Notes under the pieces: model-generated
Told to the model about the DNA's origin: nothing
Database searches by the model: none
Seen by the model: the letters and a program-made list of their open reading frames with translations, nothing else
Assembly (NCBI RefSeq): GCF_000420025.1
Contig: NZ_ATUD01000001.1
Location: 186,001 to 250,000, forward strand
From: Patulibacter americanus DSM 16676
GTDB taxonomy: Bacteria; Actinomycetota; Thermoleophilia; Solirubrobacterales; Solirubrobacteraceae
Reading direction: 5' to 3'
Length of the DNA stretch: 64,000 nucleotides
Made by a program: the position numbers and the translations under genes
Part shown: piece by piece, positions 24,285 through 33,159 of the stretch
Layout: the number at the start of each line of letters is the position of its first letter
Numbering within the stretch: the stretch's first letter is position 1

Positions 24285-25013
24285 GTGCTCGCATCCTTCC
24301 ACCTCGTCCGCTACCGGCGGGACTCCGCGCCCGAGGGCCTCTCCCGCATGGGCCTCGACCGCCCCGAACTCGGGCGCACGGACGGGCTCGACTTCTGGCG
24401 GATGCTCGGCACCGGGAAGGGCCGGACGATGACCCTGTCGGCCGACCTGCGTCGCTGGGCGCTGTTCGCGGTGTGGCGCGACGAGGCCGCGCTCGACGCG
24501 TTCCTGGCCACCTCGCCGATCGTCGCCCGCTGGGACGCGCTGGCCGCCGAGCGCTACGACGTGCGGCTGCGCCCGCTGCGCGCCCACGGCTCGTGGGGCG
24601 GCCGCGAGCTCTTCGCCGGCGCGCGCGAGCAGGCCGATCCCGACGCGCCGATCGCCGTCCTCACGCGCGCCGCGATCCGGCCGCGCCGGCTCGTGCCGTT
24701 CTACCGCGCGATCGCCTCCCCCGCGAGCGACCTGCTCGGCCAGCCGGGGCTCCTGGCGTCGGTCGGCGTGGGCGAGTGGCCCGTCGCCCGGCAGGCCACG
24801 TTCTCGCTGTGGCGCACGCTCGACGACGTGCAGGGCTACGCCTACCGCCGTCCGGACCACCGCGAGGTCGTCCGCCGCACCCGCGACGAGGGCTGGTACT
24901 CCGAGGAGCTCTTCGCGCGCTTCGCCCCCTACGGCGCGGCGGGCACGTGGAACGGGACGGACCCGCTGGACGCCGGGACCGGGGCCCCCGCCGGCCCGCC
25001 GTCCGCGGCCTGA
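24285..25013 (+). CDS. crtA: CrtA-like carotenoid (spheroidene-type) monooxygenase
   Basis: A 242-residue protein matching spheroidene monooxygenases, which add a keto group at C-2 of acyclic carotenoids using a heme or similar centre. Family signatures: [64 protein letters not shown], then [20 protein letters not shown] and RFAPYG. It is next to CrtD-, CruF-, CrtB- and CrtI-like genes (opposite strand), supporting an acyclic ketocarotenoid. GTG start at 24285. The stop overlaps the next gene by one base (TGATG). Confidence 0.87.
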   Translation: MLASFHLVRYRRDSAPEGLSRMGLDRPELGRTDGLDFWRMLGTGKGRTMTLSADLRRWALFAVWRDEAALDAFLATSPIVARWDALAAERYDVRLRPLRAHGSWGGRELFAGAREQADPDAPIAVLTRAAIRPRRLVPFYRAIASPASDLLGQPGLLASVGVGEWPVARQATFSLWRTLDDVQGYAYRRPDHREVVRRTRDEGWYSEELFARFAPYGAAGTWNGTDPLDAGTGAPAGPPSAA

Positions 25014-25603
25014 TGCTGGGCCTGGGGCTGCTGCGGCCCGTCCGCACGGCGCGCCGCTGCGCGGGCCGACTCGCGCTGCTCGCCGTCCTGGTCGTCGTCG
25101 GCGCGACGCTGCTCGGGGGCAAGCTCGGTCCGCTCGACGTGGGGGGCCTGACGACGGGCGCCCTCGCCGACCGTGCGCTCGACGCGGGGCGCGACGTGCT
25201 CGGTACCGAGGACCGTGGCGGGGGACGAGGCCGCGACGGCCGCGGGACGAGCGCCGACCCCGAGGGCTGCCGCCGGGTCGACCGCGTCGTGTCCGTCGGA
25301 CTGTCGTCGACGCGCTACCCCGAGGTCCGGTCCCACTGGGAGGCGGCGATCGAACGCGGTCGCCCGCGGGTCCTCACCGTCCATCGAGCGGGCGCCGCCT
25401 CGCGCCGCGCGCGCCTGCTGCGGGGCATCCCGACGCGGCCGGGCCTCGACCGCGACGAGTACCCCATGGCGATGGCGCGGACGACGGTCTCGGCCGACGT
25501 GGCCTACGTCGACGCGGCGCAGAACCGCGGTTCTGGCTCCGTGCAGGGCGCCAAGCTCCGGCGGTACTGCTCGGGCCAGCGGTTCCGGGTCGTCTGGTAC
25601 TGA
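25013..25603 (+). CDS. NucA/NucB-family deoxyribonuclease, exported or membrane-anchored
   Basis: A 196-residue protein. Residues ~19-36 are one hydrophobic segment (RLALLAVLVVVGATLLGG), a signal peptide or anchor. A charged linker follows, then the DNA-degrading domain: YPEVRSHWEAAIERGRPRVL, GAASRRARLLRGIPTRPG, LDRDEYPMAMA with the acidic Asp146/Asp148/Glu149, NRGSGSVQGAKLRRYCSG and RFRVVWY. Domain length and motifs are complete. It is translationally coupled to the crtA-like gene (TGATG), an odd pairing. Probably an extracellular nuclease for DNA scavenging. Confidence 0.87.
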   Translation: MLGLGLLRPVRTARRCAGRLALLAVLVVVGATLLGGKLGPLDVGGLTTGALADRALDAGRDVLGTEDRGGGRGRDGRGTSADPEGCRRVDRVVSVGLSSTRYPEVRSHWEAAIERGRPRVLTVHRAGAASRRARLLRGIPTRPGLDRDEYPMAMARTTVSADVAYVDAAQNRGSGSVQGAKLRRYCSGQRFRVVWY

Positions 25604-25647
25604 CCGCTCGCCCCGGTCGTGGGGTCGCGCCGGTGGCCCGGTCCGTT

Positions 25648-27081
25648 CTACGCCGCGCCGATCTCCCGCGCAACCGTCCGGCCGCTGAGCAGCACGAGCG
25701 GGAGCCCGCCGCCCGGGTGCGTGGTCCCGCCGACCCGCCACAGGCCGTCGACGCCGGGGACCGCGTTGGGCGGGCGGCGCATCGTGCCGAGCCGGCCGTG
25801 GGGGGCCAGGCCGTAGATCGCGCCGCCGACGGCGCCCGTCTCGCGCTCGAGGTCGGCCGGGGTGCGGCGGGCGCGGACGGCGATCCGCGCCGGGTCGATG
25901 GCCAGACGATCGAGGATCTGGGCCTCGTAGGCGTCGGCCTGCGCGTCCCAGTCCGGACCGCCGGCCACGCGGTGCAGCGGCGCGTTGGCGAGGACGAACA
26001 GATTCTCGCCGCCCGCGGGCGCCTCGCCGGGGTCCGTCACGGAGGACGCCGCCAGGTAGAGCGTCGGGTCCCGCACGGGACGCCGGGCGCGGAAGACGTC
26101 GTCGAACTCGGCGTCGTAGTCCGCGGGGAAGCGGATCTCGTGGTGCCGGCGGCCCGGCTCGGCGTCGCGCAGGCCCAGCATGAGGGCGAAGCCCGAGAGC
26201 GAGCGCTCGCCGCGGCCGGCGGCGTCGCCGTTGTGGACGACGACGTCGGCGGGCACGAATCCCGACGAGGTCGCCACCCCGTCGACCCGCCCGCGGCCGC
26301 GAAGCGGTCCGCGGCCCAGCGGCAGCAGACCGCCGCCGGCCAGCCGCACGCCCTCGGCGCGCACGCCCACACGCACGTCGACCTCGTGCTCCCCCAGGGC
26401 GGCCACGAGGCCCTCGACGATCCGGTAGATGCCGCCGCGCACGTGCCACGCTCCGAAGGCGTGCTCCACGTAGCCGGCGACCGCCAGCGCCGCCGGGGCG
26501 CGGCGGGGGTCGGCGCCCGCGTAGGTGGCGGCGCGCTCGGCGATCAGCCGCAGGCGCGGGTCGCGCAGCGTGGCGCGGGCCAGCGTGCGCAACGTGTGCC
26601 ACGGGCGCACGCGCAGCAGGTCGCGCGGATCCGGCGGCGGCGCGCCCGGAGCGGGTTTGCGCGGAGGCCACGGCGGCGGGCCGGTCAGCACCCCGACGGA
26701 GCCGCGCCACATCGCCGCGCAGATCCCGAGGTAGCGCATCCAGTCGTCGCCGGCCCCCGGCGACCACGCTTCGAGCGCGGCGTGCGCGGTCGGGGCGTCG
26801 GCCGAGAGCTCGACGGAGGAGCCGTCCGCGAACCGGTACCGGGTGACGGGCTCGACGCGCTGCAGGTCGACGCGGTCCCCGAGCAGCTCGGTCACGAGGG
26901 AGGGAATCGTCAGGAGGGAGGGGCCGGCGTCGAAGCGGTAGCCGCCGCGGTCGATCCGCGCGCACTTGCCGCCCGCAGCCGGGCCCTGCTCGAGGACGGT
27001 GACCGCGTGCCCCGCGCGGGCCAGGTGCAGCGCGCAGGCGAGCCCGCCGACCCCCGCGCCCACGACGACGACGCGGCTCAC
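25648..27081 (-). CDS. crtD: CrtD-like carotenoid desaturase
   Basis: A 477-residue FAD amine-oxidase-fold carotenoid desaturase. The N-terminus VSRVVVVGAGVGGLACALHL is the FAD motif, followed by GGKCARIDRGGYRFDAGPSL. The C-terminus (GVDGLWRVGGTTHPGGGLPL) is the CrtI-family signature. It has diverged from the CrtI at 28.7-30.2 kb and is paired with a CruF-like gene, so C-3,4 desaturation of a 1-hydroxylated acyclic carotenoid (CrtD role) is most likely. The GTG start overlaps the stop of the cruF-like gene (GTGA). Confidence 0.85.
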   Translation of the reverse strand: MSRVVVVGAGVGGLACALHLARAGHAVTVLEQGPAAGGKCARIDRGGYRFDAGPSLLTIPSLVTELLGDRVDLQRVEPVTRYRFADGSSVELSADAPTAHAALEAWSPGAGDDWMRYLGICAAMWRGSVGVLTGPPPWPPRKPAPGAPPPDPRDLLRVRPWHTLRTLARATLRDPRLRLIAERAATYAGADPRRAPAALAVAGYVEHAFGAWHVRGGIYRIVEGLVAALGEHEVDVRVGVRAEGVRLAGGGLLPLGRGPLRGRGRVDGVATSSGFVPADVVVHNGDAAGRGERSLSGFALMLGLRDAEPGRRHHEIRFPADYDAEFDDVFRARRPVRDPTLYLAASSVTDPGEAPAGGENLFVLANAPLHRVAGGPDWDAQADAYEAQILDRLAIDPARIAVRARRTPADLERETGAVGGAIYGLAPHGRLGTMRRPPNAVPGVDGLWRVGGTTHPGGGLPLVLLSGRTVAREIGAA

Positions 27082-27845
27082 GCGGCCATCCGCCGCCGGG
27101 CCACGAGGGCGGGAACCGCGATCGCGCCCATCGCCGTGCCCCCCGCGACGGCGACGACGGGCTTGTTCCAGATCGCGGCGTGGGCGAAGGTCTCGCCGAT
27201 CCAGGTCCAGGCGTAGAGCGCGAGCGCCCCGTCGTCGGCGGGCCCCGCGTCCTCGTCGTCCAGCAGGGACCAGACCGCGAAGACCGCGGTCGAGGTCACG
27301 AACCAGCCCGCGAAGTTCGTCGCCGGGATGCCCTCGTAGCGTCCGCCGCCCGGCCACGACCAGTAGCCGTCGCGGGCCATGCGGGGATCGAGGAAGACGT
27401 CCCACGCCGTGAGCGCGCCCGCGGCGAGCAGGACGCGACGCAGGCGATGCCGCCCCGCGACGAGGCCGGCGACCGTCCACGACGGGCGGGCCATCATGGC
27501 CCAGGCCGCCGAGGCCGCCACGGGGACGCCCGCGACGCGGGGACCGAGCTGCCCGGAGTAGCTGTAGTGCCCGAACGGCTTGCCCGTGGACACGCCGACG
27601 AGCTCCGCGGCGAAGCCCAGCGCGCCCGCACTGCCGACGAGGGCGGCGCCACGCCCGCGGCCGCGCGAGGCCATCGCCTCGGCCGTCGAGGTGGTGAGCA
27701 TGAGGCCGACGATCCCGCGGGTGGCGGGGATCAGCCGGTGCGCGGGCAGGCGCGAGTAGGCGACCTGCGAGGCGACGAGGGAGCCGAAGAGCGCCCCGAA
27801 CGCCGAGACGCGGCGGCGGTCGGCCGACCGCCCACGCCGCCTCAC
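27078..27845 (-). CDS. cruF: CruF-like carotenoid 1,2-hydratase (DUF422)
   Basis: A 255-residue multi-pass membrane protein of the DUF422/CruF family, which hydrates terminal double bonds of acyclic carotenoid ends. Conserved segments: GVSTGKPFGHYSYSGQLGPR, AWDVFLDPRMARDGYWSW, YEGIPATNFAGWF and AWTWIGETFA. Start GTG overlaps the crtB stop and its own stop overlaps the crtD-like start (GTGA both times), so crtB-cruF-crtD are tightly coupled. The reaction is inferred from the family: CruF on gamma-carotene or lycopene ends, or hydration of bisanhydrobacterioruberin. Confidence 0.87.
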   Translation of the reverse strand: MRRRGRSADRRRVSAFGALFGSLVASQVAYSRLPAHRLIPATRGIVGLMLTTSTAEAMASRGRGRGAALVGSAGALGFAAELVGVSTGKPFGHYSYSGQLGPRVAGVPVAASAAWAMMARPSWTVAGLVAGRHRLRRVLLAAGALTAWDVFLDPRMARDGYWSWPGGGRYEGIPATNFAGWFVTSTAVFAVWSLLDDEDAGPADDGALALYAWTWIGETFAHAAIWNKPVVAVAGGTAMGAIAVPALVARRRMAA

Positions 27846-28741
27846 GGGCGTCCCGCCGGCAGGCCGTGCGGGCGGCCCGGACCCGGGCGCCCACCCGACC
27901 CCGGGTTGCCGGCCGCACGCTGCGGACGGGCGAGCGCGGAGGCACCGACGACGACCTTGCGGCGGCCGGAGACGACGGCCCGGCCGGGTGACCGGCCGTA
28001 GCCGTCGCGCTCGATCTGGCGCAGGATCTCGCGGTACATCGCGGCCGCGGCGGTGATCGCGCGGCCCCCGGAACGCAGGTACGTAACGCCGACCAGGCCC
28101 TCCTCGTAGAGGGCGTCGGCGCGGGCGATCTGGTCGCGCAGGACGGGCTCCCGGCGGCCGGGCTCGAGCGATCCCAGGCGCTCGACGGTCCGGCGCGGCA
28201 CGTAGACGCGGCCGTTCGCGCCGTCCTCGTCGATGTCGCGCAGGACGTTCGTGCGCTGCATCGCCTTGCCGAGCGCAGCCGCCGCGGGCAGCGCGCGCTC
28301 GTCGTCCGTGGTGCCGAGCACGCGGGCCATCACGATGCCGACGGTGCCGGCGACCCGGTAGCAGTAGCGGTCGAGGTCCTCCTCCGTCTCCACCCGGCGG
28401 CCGTCCAGGTCGTCGCGCATGCCGGCGCAGAAGTCGGCGAGCGCCTCGCGCGGGATGGGGTGTCGCGTCGCGAGGTCGGCGAGGATCGTGGCCTCGCGCC
28501 CCCGTGGCGCCCCTCCCGCGCACCACGCCTCGACGGCGGCGAGCCGCTCGGGCGCATCCGCATGGCCGTCGTCGACGGCGTCGTCGAGGTTGCGGAAGAC
28601 GAGGTACAGCAGGTAGACGTCGTCGCGCACGGCCCGCGGCAGCAGTCGGCACGCGAGCGCGAACGTCCGCGCCACGCGGCGGGTGGTGGCCCGAGCCTCG
28701 GGCAGCTCGCTGGCGCGCACGCTTACCACCGTATCCACCAC
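27842..28741 (-). CDS. crtB: phytoene synthase
   Basis: A 299-residue trans-prenyl synthase joining two geranylgeranyl diphosphates head-to-head to phytoene. The first Asp-rich motif is RNLDDAVDD (around residue 51) and the second is NVLRDIDEDGANGRVYVP (around 165), both intact. The C-terminal ~40 residues are Gly/Pro/Arg-rich and look like a non-conserved tail. Several GTG codons cluster at the start (28741, 28738); the first is used. It follows crtI by 6 bp and overlaps cruF. Confidence 0.95.
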   Translation of the reverse strand: MVDTVVSVRASELPEARATTRRVARTFALACRLLPRAVRDDVYLLYLVFRNLDDAVDDGHADAPERLAAVEAWCAGGAPRGREATILADLATRHPIPREALADFCAGMRDDLDGRRVETEEDLDRYCYRVAGTVGIVMARVLGTTDDERALPAAAALGKAMQRTNVLRDIDEDGANGRVYVPRRTVERLGSLEPGRREPVLRDQIARADALYEEGLVGVTYLRSGGRAITAAAAMYREILRQIERDGYGRSPGRAVVSGRRKVVVGASALARPQRAAGNPGSGGRPGPGRPHGLPAGRP

Positions 28742-28747
28742 CGGGCG

Positions 28748-30214
28748 CTACACCCCCACCCGTCGGGGGGCGGGATGGTCGGCGGCGATCAGACCGCTCG
28801 TGACCTCGGCGCCGAGGAGCACGCCCGGGATGCCGGCCCCCGGGTGCGTTCCGCCGCCGACGTAGTAGAGGTTGTTGAAGCCGCGGTCGCGGTTGGGCTG
28901 GCGGAACCAGGCCGACTGATGCAGCGTCGGCTCCACGGCGAACGCGTTGCCGTACGCCGCGCCGAGGTCACGCTCGAAGTCCAGCGGGGTCATCCGGTGC
29001 TCGACGCGGACGCTGGCGTCGAGGCCGTCCAGCCCGAACGTCCTCTCCATGTCGGCGACGAGCGCGTCGCGCAGCCCGTCGGCCTGGTGCTCCCAGTCGA
29101 TCTTGGCACCCGTGCGCAGGTTGGGCACCGGCAGCAGCACGGCGATCGAGTCCCCGCCCTCGGGCGCCATCCCCGCCTCCGTCCGCGCCGGGGCATGGAC
29201 GTAGGTCGAGTAGGTCGAGGGCAGGTCGCCCCCGCGGGTGACGTCGTGGATGAACTTCTTGTAGCCGTCGCCCACCAGCAGCGTGTGGTGGTGCAGCCGG
29301 TCGAAGACGCGGTCCGTGCCGAGGTACAGCAGGAAGCACGACATCGTCGGCACGAGCTTGCGCAGCGGCGGCTTGCGGCCCACGAGCTCGTGCGTCTTGA
29401 GCACGTCGCCGTTGGAGATCACGACGTCGGCCTTGATCCGCTCGCCGCCCTCCAGCACGACGCCCGTGACGCGGTCGCCGGAGTGCTCGATCCGGGTGAC
29501 GTGCTCGCCGCAGCGGACGTCGAGCGTGCGGGCCATCGCCTCGATCAGCGCGTAGACGCCGCCGTCGGCGTACCAGACGTCGTCGAGGAACTGCAGGTAG
29601 ACGAGCGCCCCGTAGATCGCCGGCACGCGGAACGGATCCCCGCCGATGAACAGCGAGTGGAACGAGAACGCCTCGCGGATCCGCGGGTGCTCGAAGTACT
29701 TGGCGACCATCCGCCACAGGGGGACCGCGGCGCCCATCCCGACCATCTTGGGCACGAACTTCGCCAGGTCGAGCGGGCTGAGGAACGGGCGCCGGCCCGC
29801 CCCGACGATGCCGTCCTCGTAGATCGGGCGCAGCGCCTCCATGAACGGGTCGAAGTTCGCGGCGTCCTTCGTGGAGAACTTCGCGATCTCCGCCTTCATC
29901 CGCTCGCGGTCCGACACGAAGTCGAGGTGGTTCTCCTCCCCACCCCAGAAGATCCGGTAGAAGGGATCGAGCTTGCGCAGGGACACCTCGGAGTGCAGGT
30001 CGAGTCCCGCGGCCGCGAACGTGTCCTCCAGCACCCAGGGCATCGTGATCAGCGACGGGCCCGTGTCCCACGTGAAGCCCTGGTCCTGCAGCTGGTAGGC
30101 GCGACCCCCCGGGCGGTCGCGGCCCTCGAGCACGACCACGTCGTGGCCGGCGCCCTGGAGCCGCAGCGCGGCACCCAGACCGCCGAGACCGGCACCGATG
30201 ATCGCGATCCTCAT
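28748..30214 (-). CDS. crtI: phytoene desaturase
   Basis: A 488-residue CrtI-type desaturase, FAD-dependent and membrane-peripheral. N-terminus MRIAIIGAGLGGLGAALRLQ is the FAD motif, with GGRAYQLQDQGFTWDTGPSL next. The C-terminal signature is FNNLYYVGGGTHPGAGIPGV, followed by LLGAEVTSGLIAAD. It would take phytoene to lycopene or a more desaturated product. First gene of the crtI-crtB-cruF-crtD operon; ATG 30212-30214. It is divergent from an aminotransferase gene across 170 bp, so this gap carries the operon promoter. Confidence 0.95.
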   Translation of the reverse strand: MRIAIIGAGLGGLGAALRLQGAGHDVVVLEGRDRPGGRAYQLQDQGFTWDTGPSLITMPWVLEDTFAAAGLDLHSEVSLRKLDPFYRIFWGGEENHLDFVSDRERMKAEIAKFSTKDAANFDPFMEALRPIYEDGIVGAGRRPFLSPLDLAKFVPKMVGMGAAVPLWRMVAKYFEHPRIREAFSFHSLFIGGDPFRVPAIYGALVYLQFLDDVWYADGGVYALIEAMARTLDVRCGEHVTRIEHSGDRVTGVVLEGGERIKADVVISNGDVLKTHELVGRKPPLRKLVPTMSCFLLYLGTDRVFDRLHHHTLLVGDGYKKFIHDVTRGGDLPSTYSTYVHAPARTEAGMAPEGGDSIAVLLPVPNLRTGAKIDWEHQADGLRDALVADMERTFGLDGLDASVRVEHRMTPLDFERDLGAAYGNAFAVEPTLHQSAWFRQPNRDRGFNNLYYVGGGTHPGAGIPGVLLGAEVTSGLIAADHPAPRRVGV

Positions 30215-30360
30215 GACGTCCCTGTACCCAAGCGGTATGCCCTCCGAATCCGCGGGTATCGGGCGCGGGCGCCCGTCGACCCGCTCGACCACTGCATCGA
30301 CGCGACGAACTGCCGACCTTTTCGCGTCAGGACACGACGCATCCGCGCTGGCGCTCCGCC

Positions 30361-30384
30361 GCAACTGATGCGAGTATCAGTTGC
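30361..30384. promoter_or_regulatory. 24-bp palindrome abutting aminotransferase start
   Basis: GCAACTGAT (30361-30369) and ATCAGTTGC (30376-30384) are perfect inverted arms around 6 bp, ending on the base before the ATG at 30385. With a leaderless transcript, a bound repressor here would block the start site. It is in the gap shared with crtI but 147 bp from that start, so the aminotransferase is the likelier target. Confidence 0.75.
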
Positions 30385-31836
30385 ATGAGCACCACCCCGA
30401 TGCCCTCCCACGCCGGGGCCGCCGAGCTCCGCAAGTCGGCCCAGGACCACCTGTGGCTGCACTTCACCCAGATGGCCGACTTCAACGAGCGGCCGCTCCC
30501 CGTCATCGTCTCGGGCGACGGCTGCCACCTGACCGACGTCGAGGGCCGCCGCTACCTCGACGGCCTGGCCGGCCTCTTCGCCGTCCAGATCGGCTACTCG
30601 CACGGCGCCGAGATCGGCGAGGCCGCTGCGGCGCAGATGCGCGAGCTGCCGTTCTACACGAACTGGAACTACGCCCACCCGCGCGCGATCGAGCTCGCGG
30701 AGAAGGTCGCGTCGCTGGCGCCCGAGAACCTCAACCGCGTGTTCTTCACCTCCGGCGGCGCCGAGTCCGTCGAGTCCGCGTGGAAGATCGCGCGCCAGTA
30801 CCACGCCCTGCGCGGCGAGCGGCGCTGGAAGGCCATCGGCCGCGACGTCGCCTACCACGGCACCACGATGGGCGCCCTGTCCATCACGGGCGTCGAGTCC
30901 ATCCGTTCCCCCTTCGAGCCGCTCGTGCCGCAGGTCGGCCACGTCCGCAACACGGACCGCTTCCACCGCCCCGAGGGCGAGACCGAGGAGCAGTTCACCG
31001 CCCTGCTGCTCGAGGACATGGAGCACCGGATCCTCTCCGAGGGCCCCGAGACCATCGCCATGGTCATCCTCGAGCCCGTCCAGAACTCGGGTGGTGCGTT
31101 CACGCCCCCGAAGGGCTACTTCCAGGGCGTCCGCGCGCTCTGCGACGAGTACGGGATCCTGCTCTGCGCCGACGAGGTCATCTGCGGCTTCGGGCGCCTG
31201 GGCAACTGGTTCGGCTCGGAGAAGTACGACATCCAGCCCGACCTCCTGACCTCGGCGAAGGGCCTGTCCTCGGCCTACGCCTCGATCGGCGCGCTGCTGA
31301 TCTCGGACAAGGTCGCCGAGCCGTTCATGGAGGCCGACGTGATGTTCAAGCACGGCATCACCTTCGGCGGCCACCCGGTCCAGGCCGCGATCGCGCTGAA
31401 GAACATCGAGATCATGGAGCGCCTCGACGTCGTCGGGCACGTGCACCGCGAGCAGGACCAGTTCCGCAAGACGCTCGAGCCGCTGCTCGACATCCCGATC
31501 GTCGGCGACCTCCGCGGCACGGGCTTCTTCTACGCGCTCGAGCTCGTGAAGGACAAGGACACGAAGCAGGGCTTCTCGGGCGAGGAGGGCAAGGATCTGC
31601 TCCAGAACTTCCTCTCCGACCGCCTCTTCGACGCCGGCCTGATCTGCCGCGCCGACGACCGCGGCGAGCCGGTCATCCAGGTCTCCCCGCCGCTCGTCGC
31701 CGACCAGGCCATCTTCGACGAGATGACGGGGATCCTCGGCGAGGTCCTGACCGAGGCCACCGAGCGCGTGCACAGCTCGACGTCCTCGACCGCGGGCCAC
31801 GACGTCCGCGCCGGCACCGTCTCCGCGCTGGGCTAG
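30385..31836 (+). CDS. class III omega-aminotransferase (second copy)
   Basis: A 483-residue class III PLP aminotransferase, paralogous to the one at 13.7-15.2 kb (same long collinear motifs). TSGGAESVESAWKIARQYHA, AYHGTTMGALSITGVE and LEPVQNSGGAFTPP are present. PLP contacts are Asp263-Glu264 in CADEVICGFGR and Lys292 in TSAKGLSSAY. SpuC-like putrescine:pyruvate or beta-alanine:pyruvate activity is likely. It stands alone, with its own operator and a terminator hairpin, so it is regulated apart from the first copy. Confidence 0.9.
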   Translation: MSTTPMPSHAGAAELRKSAQDHLWLHFTQMADFNERPLPVIVSGDGCHLTDVEGRRYLDGLAGLFAVQIGYSHGAEIGEAAAAQMRELPFYTNWNYAHPRAIELAEKVASLAPENLNRVFFTSGGAESVESAWKIARQYHALRGERRWKAIGRDVAYHGTTMGALSITGVESIRSPFEPLVPQVGHVRNTDRFHRPEGETEEQFTALLLEDMEHRILSEGPETIAMVILEPVQNSGGAFTPPKGYFQGVRALCDEYGILLCADEVICGFGRLGNWFGSEKYDIQPDLLTSAKGLSSAYASIGALLISDKVAEPFMEADVMFKHGITFGGHPVQAAIALKNIEIMERLDVVGHVHREQDQFRKTLEPLLDIPIVGDLRGTGFFYALELVKDKDTKQGFSGEEGKDLLQNFLSDRLFDAGLICRADDRGEPVIQVSPPLVADQAIFDEMTGILGEVLTEATERVHSSTSSTAGHDVRAGTVSALG

Positions 31837-31863
31837 AGCCCACCCGAAGCACCCCGAGTCACC

Positions 31864-31890
31864 CGCCGCCCGCGCATCCCGCGGGCGGCG
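31864..31890. terminator. bidirectional hairpin between convergent genes
   Basis: CGCCGCCCGC (31864-31873) and GCGGGCGGCG (31881-31890), perfect 10-bp stem, 7-nt loop, between the aminotransferase (+) and acyl-CoA dehydrogenase (-) stops. It can serve both strands. Confidence 0.7.
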
Positions 31891-31895
31891 ACCGT

Positions 31896-33113
31896 TCAGG
31901 CCCCCGCCGGCGGGTTCTTGCGCAGCTCGAACTTGGCGATCGTGCGCTTGTGGACCTCGTCCGGGCCGTCCGCCAGGCGCAGGGTCCGCTGGTGGGCCCA
32001 CATCATCGCCAGGGGGAAGTCGTCCGAGACGCCCCCGCCACCGTGGACCTGGATCGCCCGGTCGATGATCTTCAGCGCGACCTGCGGGGCCGCGACCTTG
32101 ATCGCCGCGATCTCCGTACGAGCGTGCTTGTTGCCCACGGTGTCCATGAGCCACGCCGTCTTCATCGCCAGCAGGCGGATCATCTCGATCTCGATCCGGC
32201 CCTCCGCGATCCAGTCCTGCACGTTGGCGTTGTCCGCGACCGGCTTCCCGAAGGTCACCCGCTCCTGCGCGCGGCGGCAGAGCAGCTCGAGCGCACGCTC
32301 GGCCGCGCCGATGGAGCGCATGCAGTGGTGGATGCGGCCCGGACCGAGCCGCGCCTGGGCAATCGCGAAGCCCTCCCCCTCGCCCTTCAGGATCGCCGAG
32401 GCGGGCACGCGGACGTCGTCGAAGCGCACCTCGGCGTGGCCCTCACGGTCCTGGTAGCCGAAGACGGGCAGGCCGCGGACGACGGTGATGCCGGGGGTGT
32501 CCATCGGCACCACCAGCATGCTCTGCTGCTTGTGCGGCGCGGCGTCGGGGGCGGTCTTGCCCATGACGATCATCACCTGGCAGTTCTGGTGCAGCGCGTT
32601 GCTCGTCCACCACTTGCGGCCGTTGAGCACGTACTCGTCGCCGTCGCGCTCGATCCGCATCGCGATGTTCGTGGCGTCGGACGAGGCCACATCGGGCTCC
32701 GTCATCGCGAACGCGGAGCGAACCTCGCCGAGCAGCAGCGGCGTGAGCCAGCGCTCGCGGTGCTCCTCGGTGCCGAAGAGCTCGAGGACCTCCATGTTGC
32801 CGGTGTCCGGGGCGTTGCAGTTGAAGACCTCGGGCGCGAAGTGGACGCGGCCCATGATCTCGGCCAGCGGCGCGTACTCGCCGTTGCTCAGGCCCGGGCC
32901 CCACTCCGTGTCGTGCGGGTGGAAGAGGTTCCACAGCCCCGCGGCCTTGGCCTCGGCCTTCAGCTCCTCGAGGATCGCGGGCTGGTGGTGCGGATCGCCC
33001 GCCGCGTGCATCTGCTCGTCGTAGACGCGCTCGGCGGGGTAGACCCGCTCGTCCATGAACGCCTGCAGCCGCTCCTGGTACTCGACGGAGCGGGCGGTCG
33101 GTGCGAAGTCCAT
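31896..33113 (-). CDS. acyl-CoA dehydrogenase
   Basis: A 405-residue FAD-dependent acyl-CoA dehydrogenase. It has the mid-domain motif [20 protein letters not shown], the FAD/ETF region [20 protein letters not shown] and the C-terminal [20 protein letters not shown]. The N-terminal helical domain is complete. It resembles the acyl-CoA dehydrogenase group acting on branched or medium-chain substrates (ACAD10/11-like). The crotonase gene 46 bp upstream on the same strand probably forms a small beta-oxidation unit with it. Confidence 0.9.
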   Translation of the reverse strand: MDFAPTARSVEYQERLQAFMDERVYPAERVYDEQMHAAGDPHHQPAILEELKAEAKAAGLWNLFHPHDTEWGPGLSNGEYAPLAEIMGRVHFAPEVFNCNAPDTGNMEVLELFGTEEHRERWLTPLLLGEVRSAFAMTEPDVASSDATNIAMRIERDGDEYVLNGRKWWTSNALHQNCQVMIVMGKTAPDAAPHKQQSMLVVPMDTPGITVVRGLPVFGYQDREGHAEVRFDDVRVPASAILKGEGEGFAIAQARLGPGRIHHCMRSIGAAERALELLCRRAQERVTFGKPVADNANVQDWIAEGRIEIEMIRLLAMKTAWLMDTVGNKHARTEIAAIKVAAPQVALKIIDRAIQVHGGGGVSDDFPLAMMWAHQRTLRLADGPDEVHKRTIAKFELRKNPPAGA

Positions 33114-33159
33114 GGCCCGACGCTATCGCCCACGCCCCGCCACCGGGGCAAGCGGCGCC

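Noticed and set aside
28460-30388. Long plus-strand frame (about 640 codons) opposite crtI/crtB
   Set aside because: It is antisense to clear carotenoid genes, has Arg/Asp/Val-rich low-complexity translation typical of GC-rich shadows, and matches no family.
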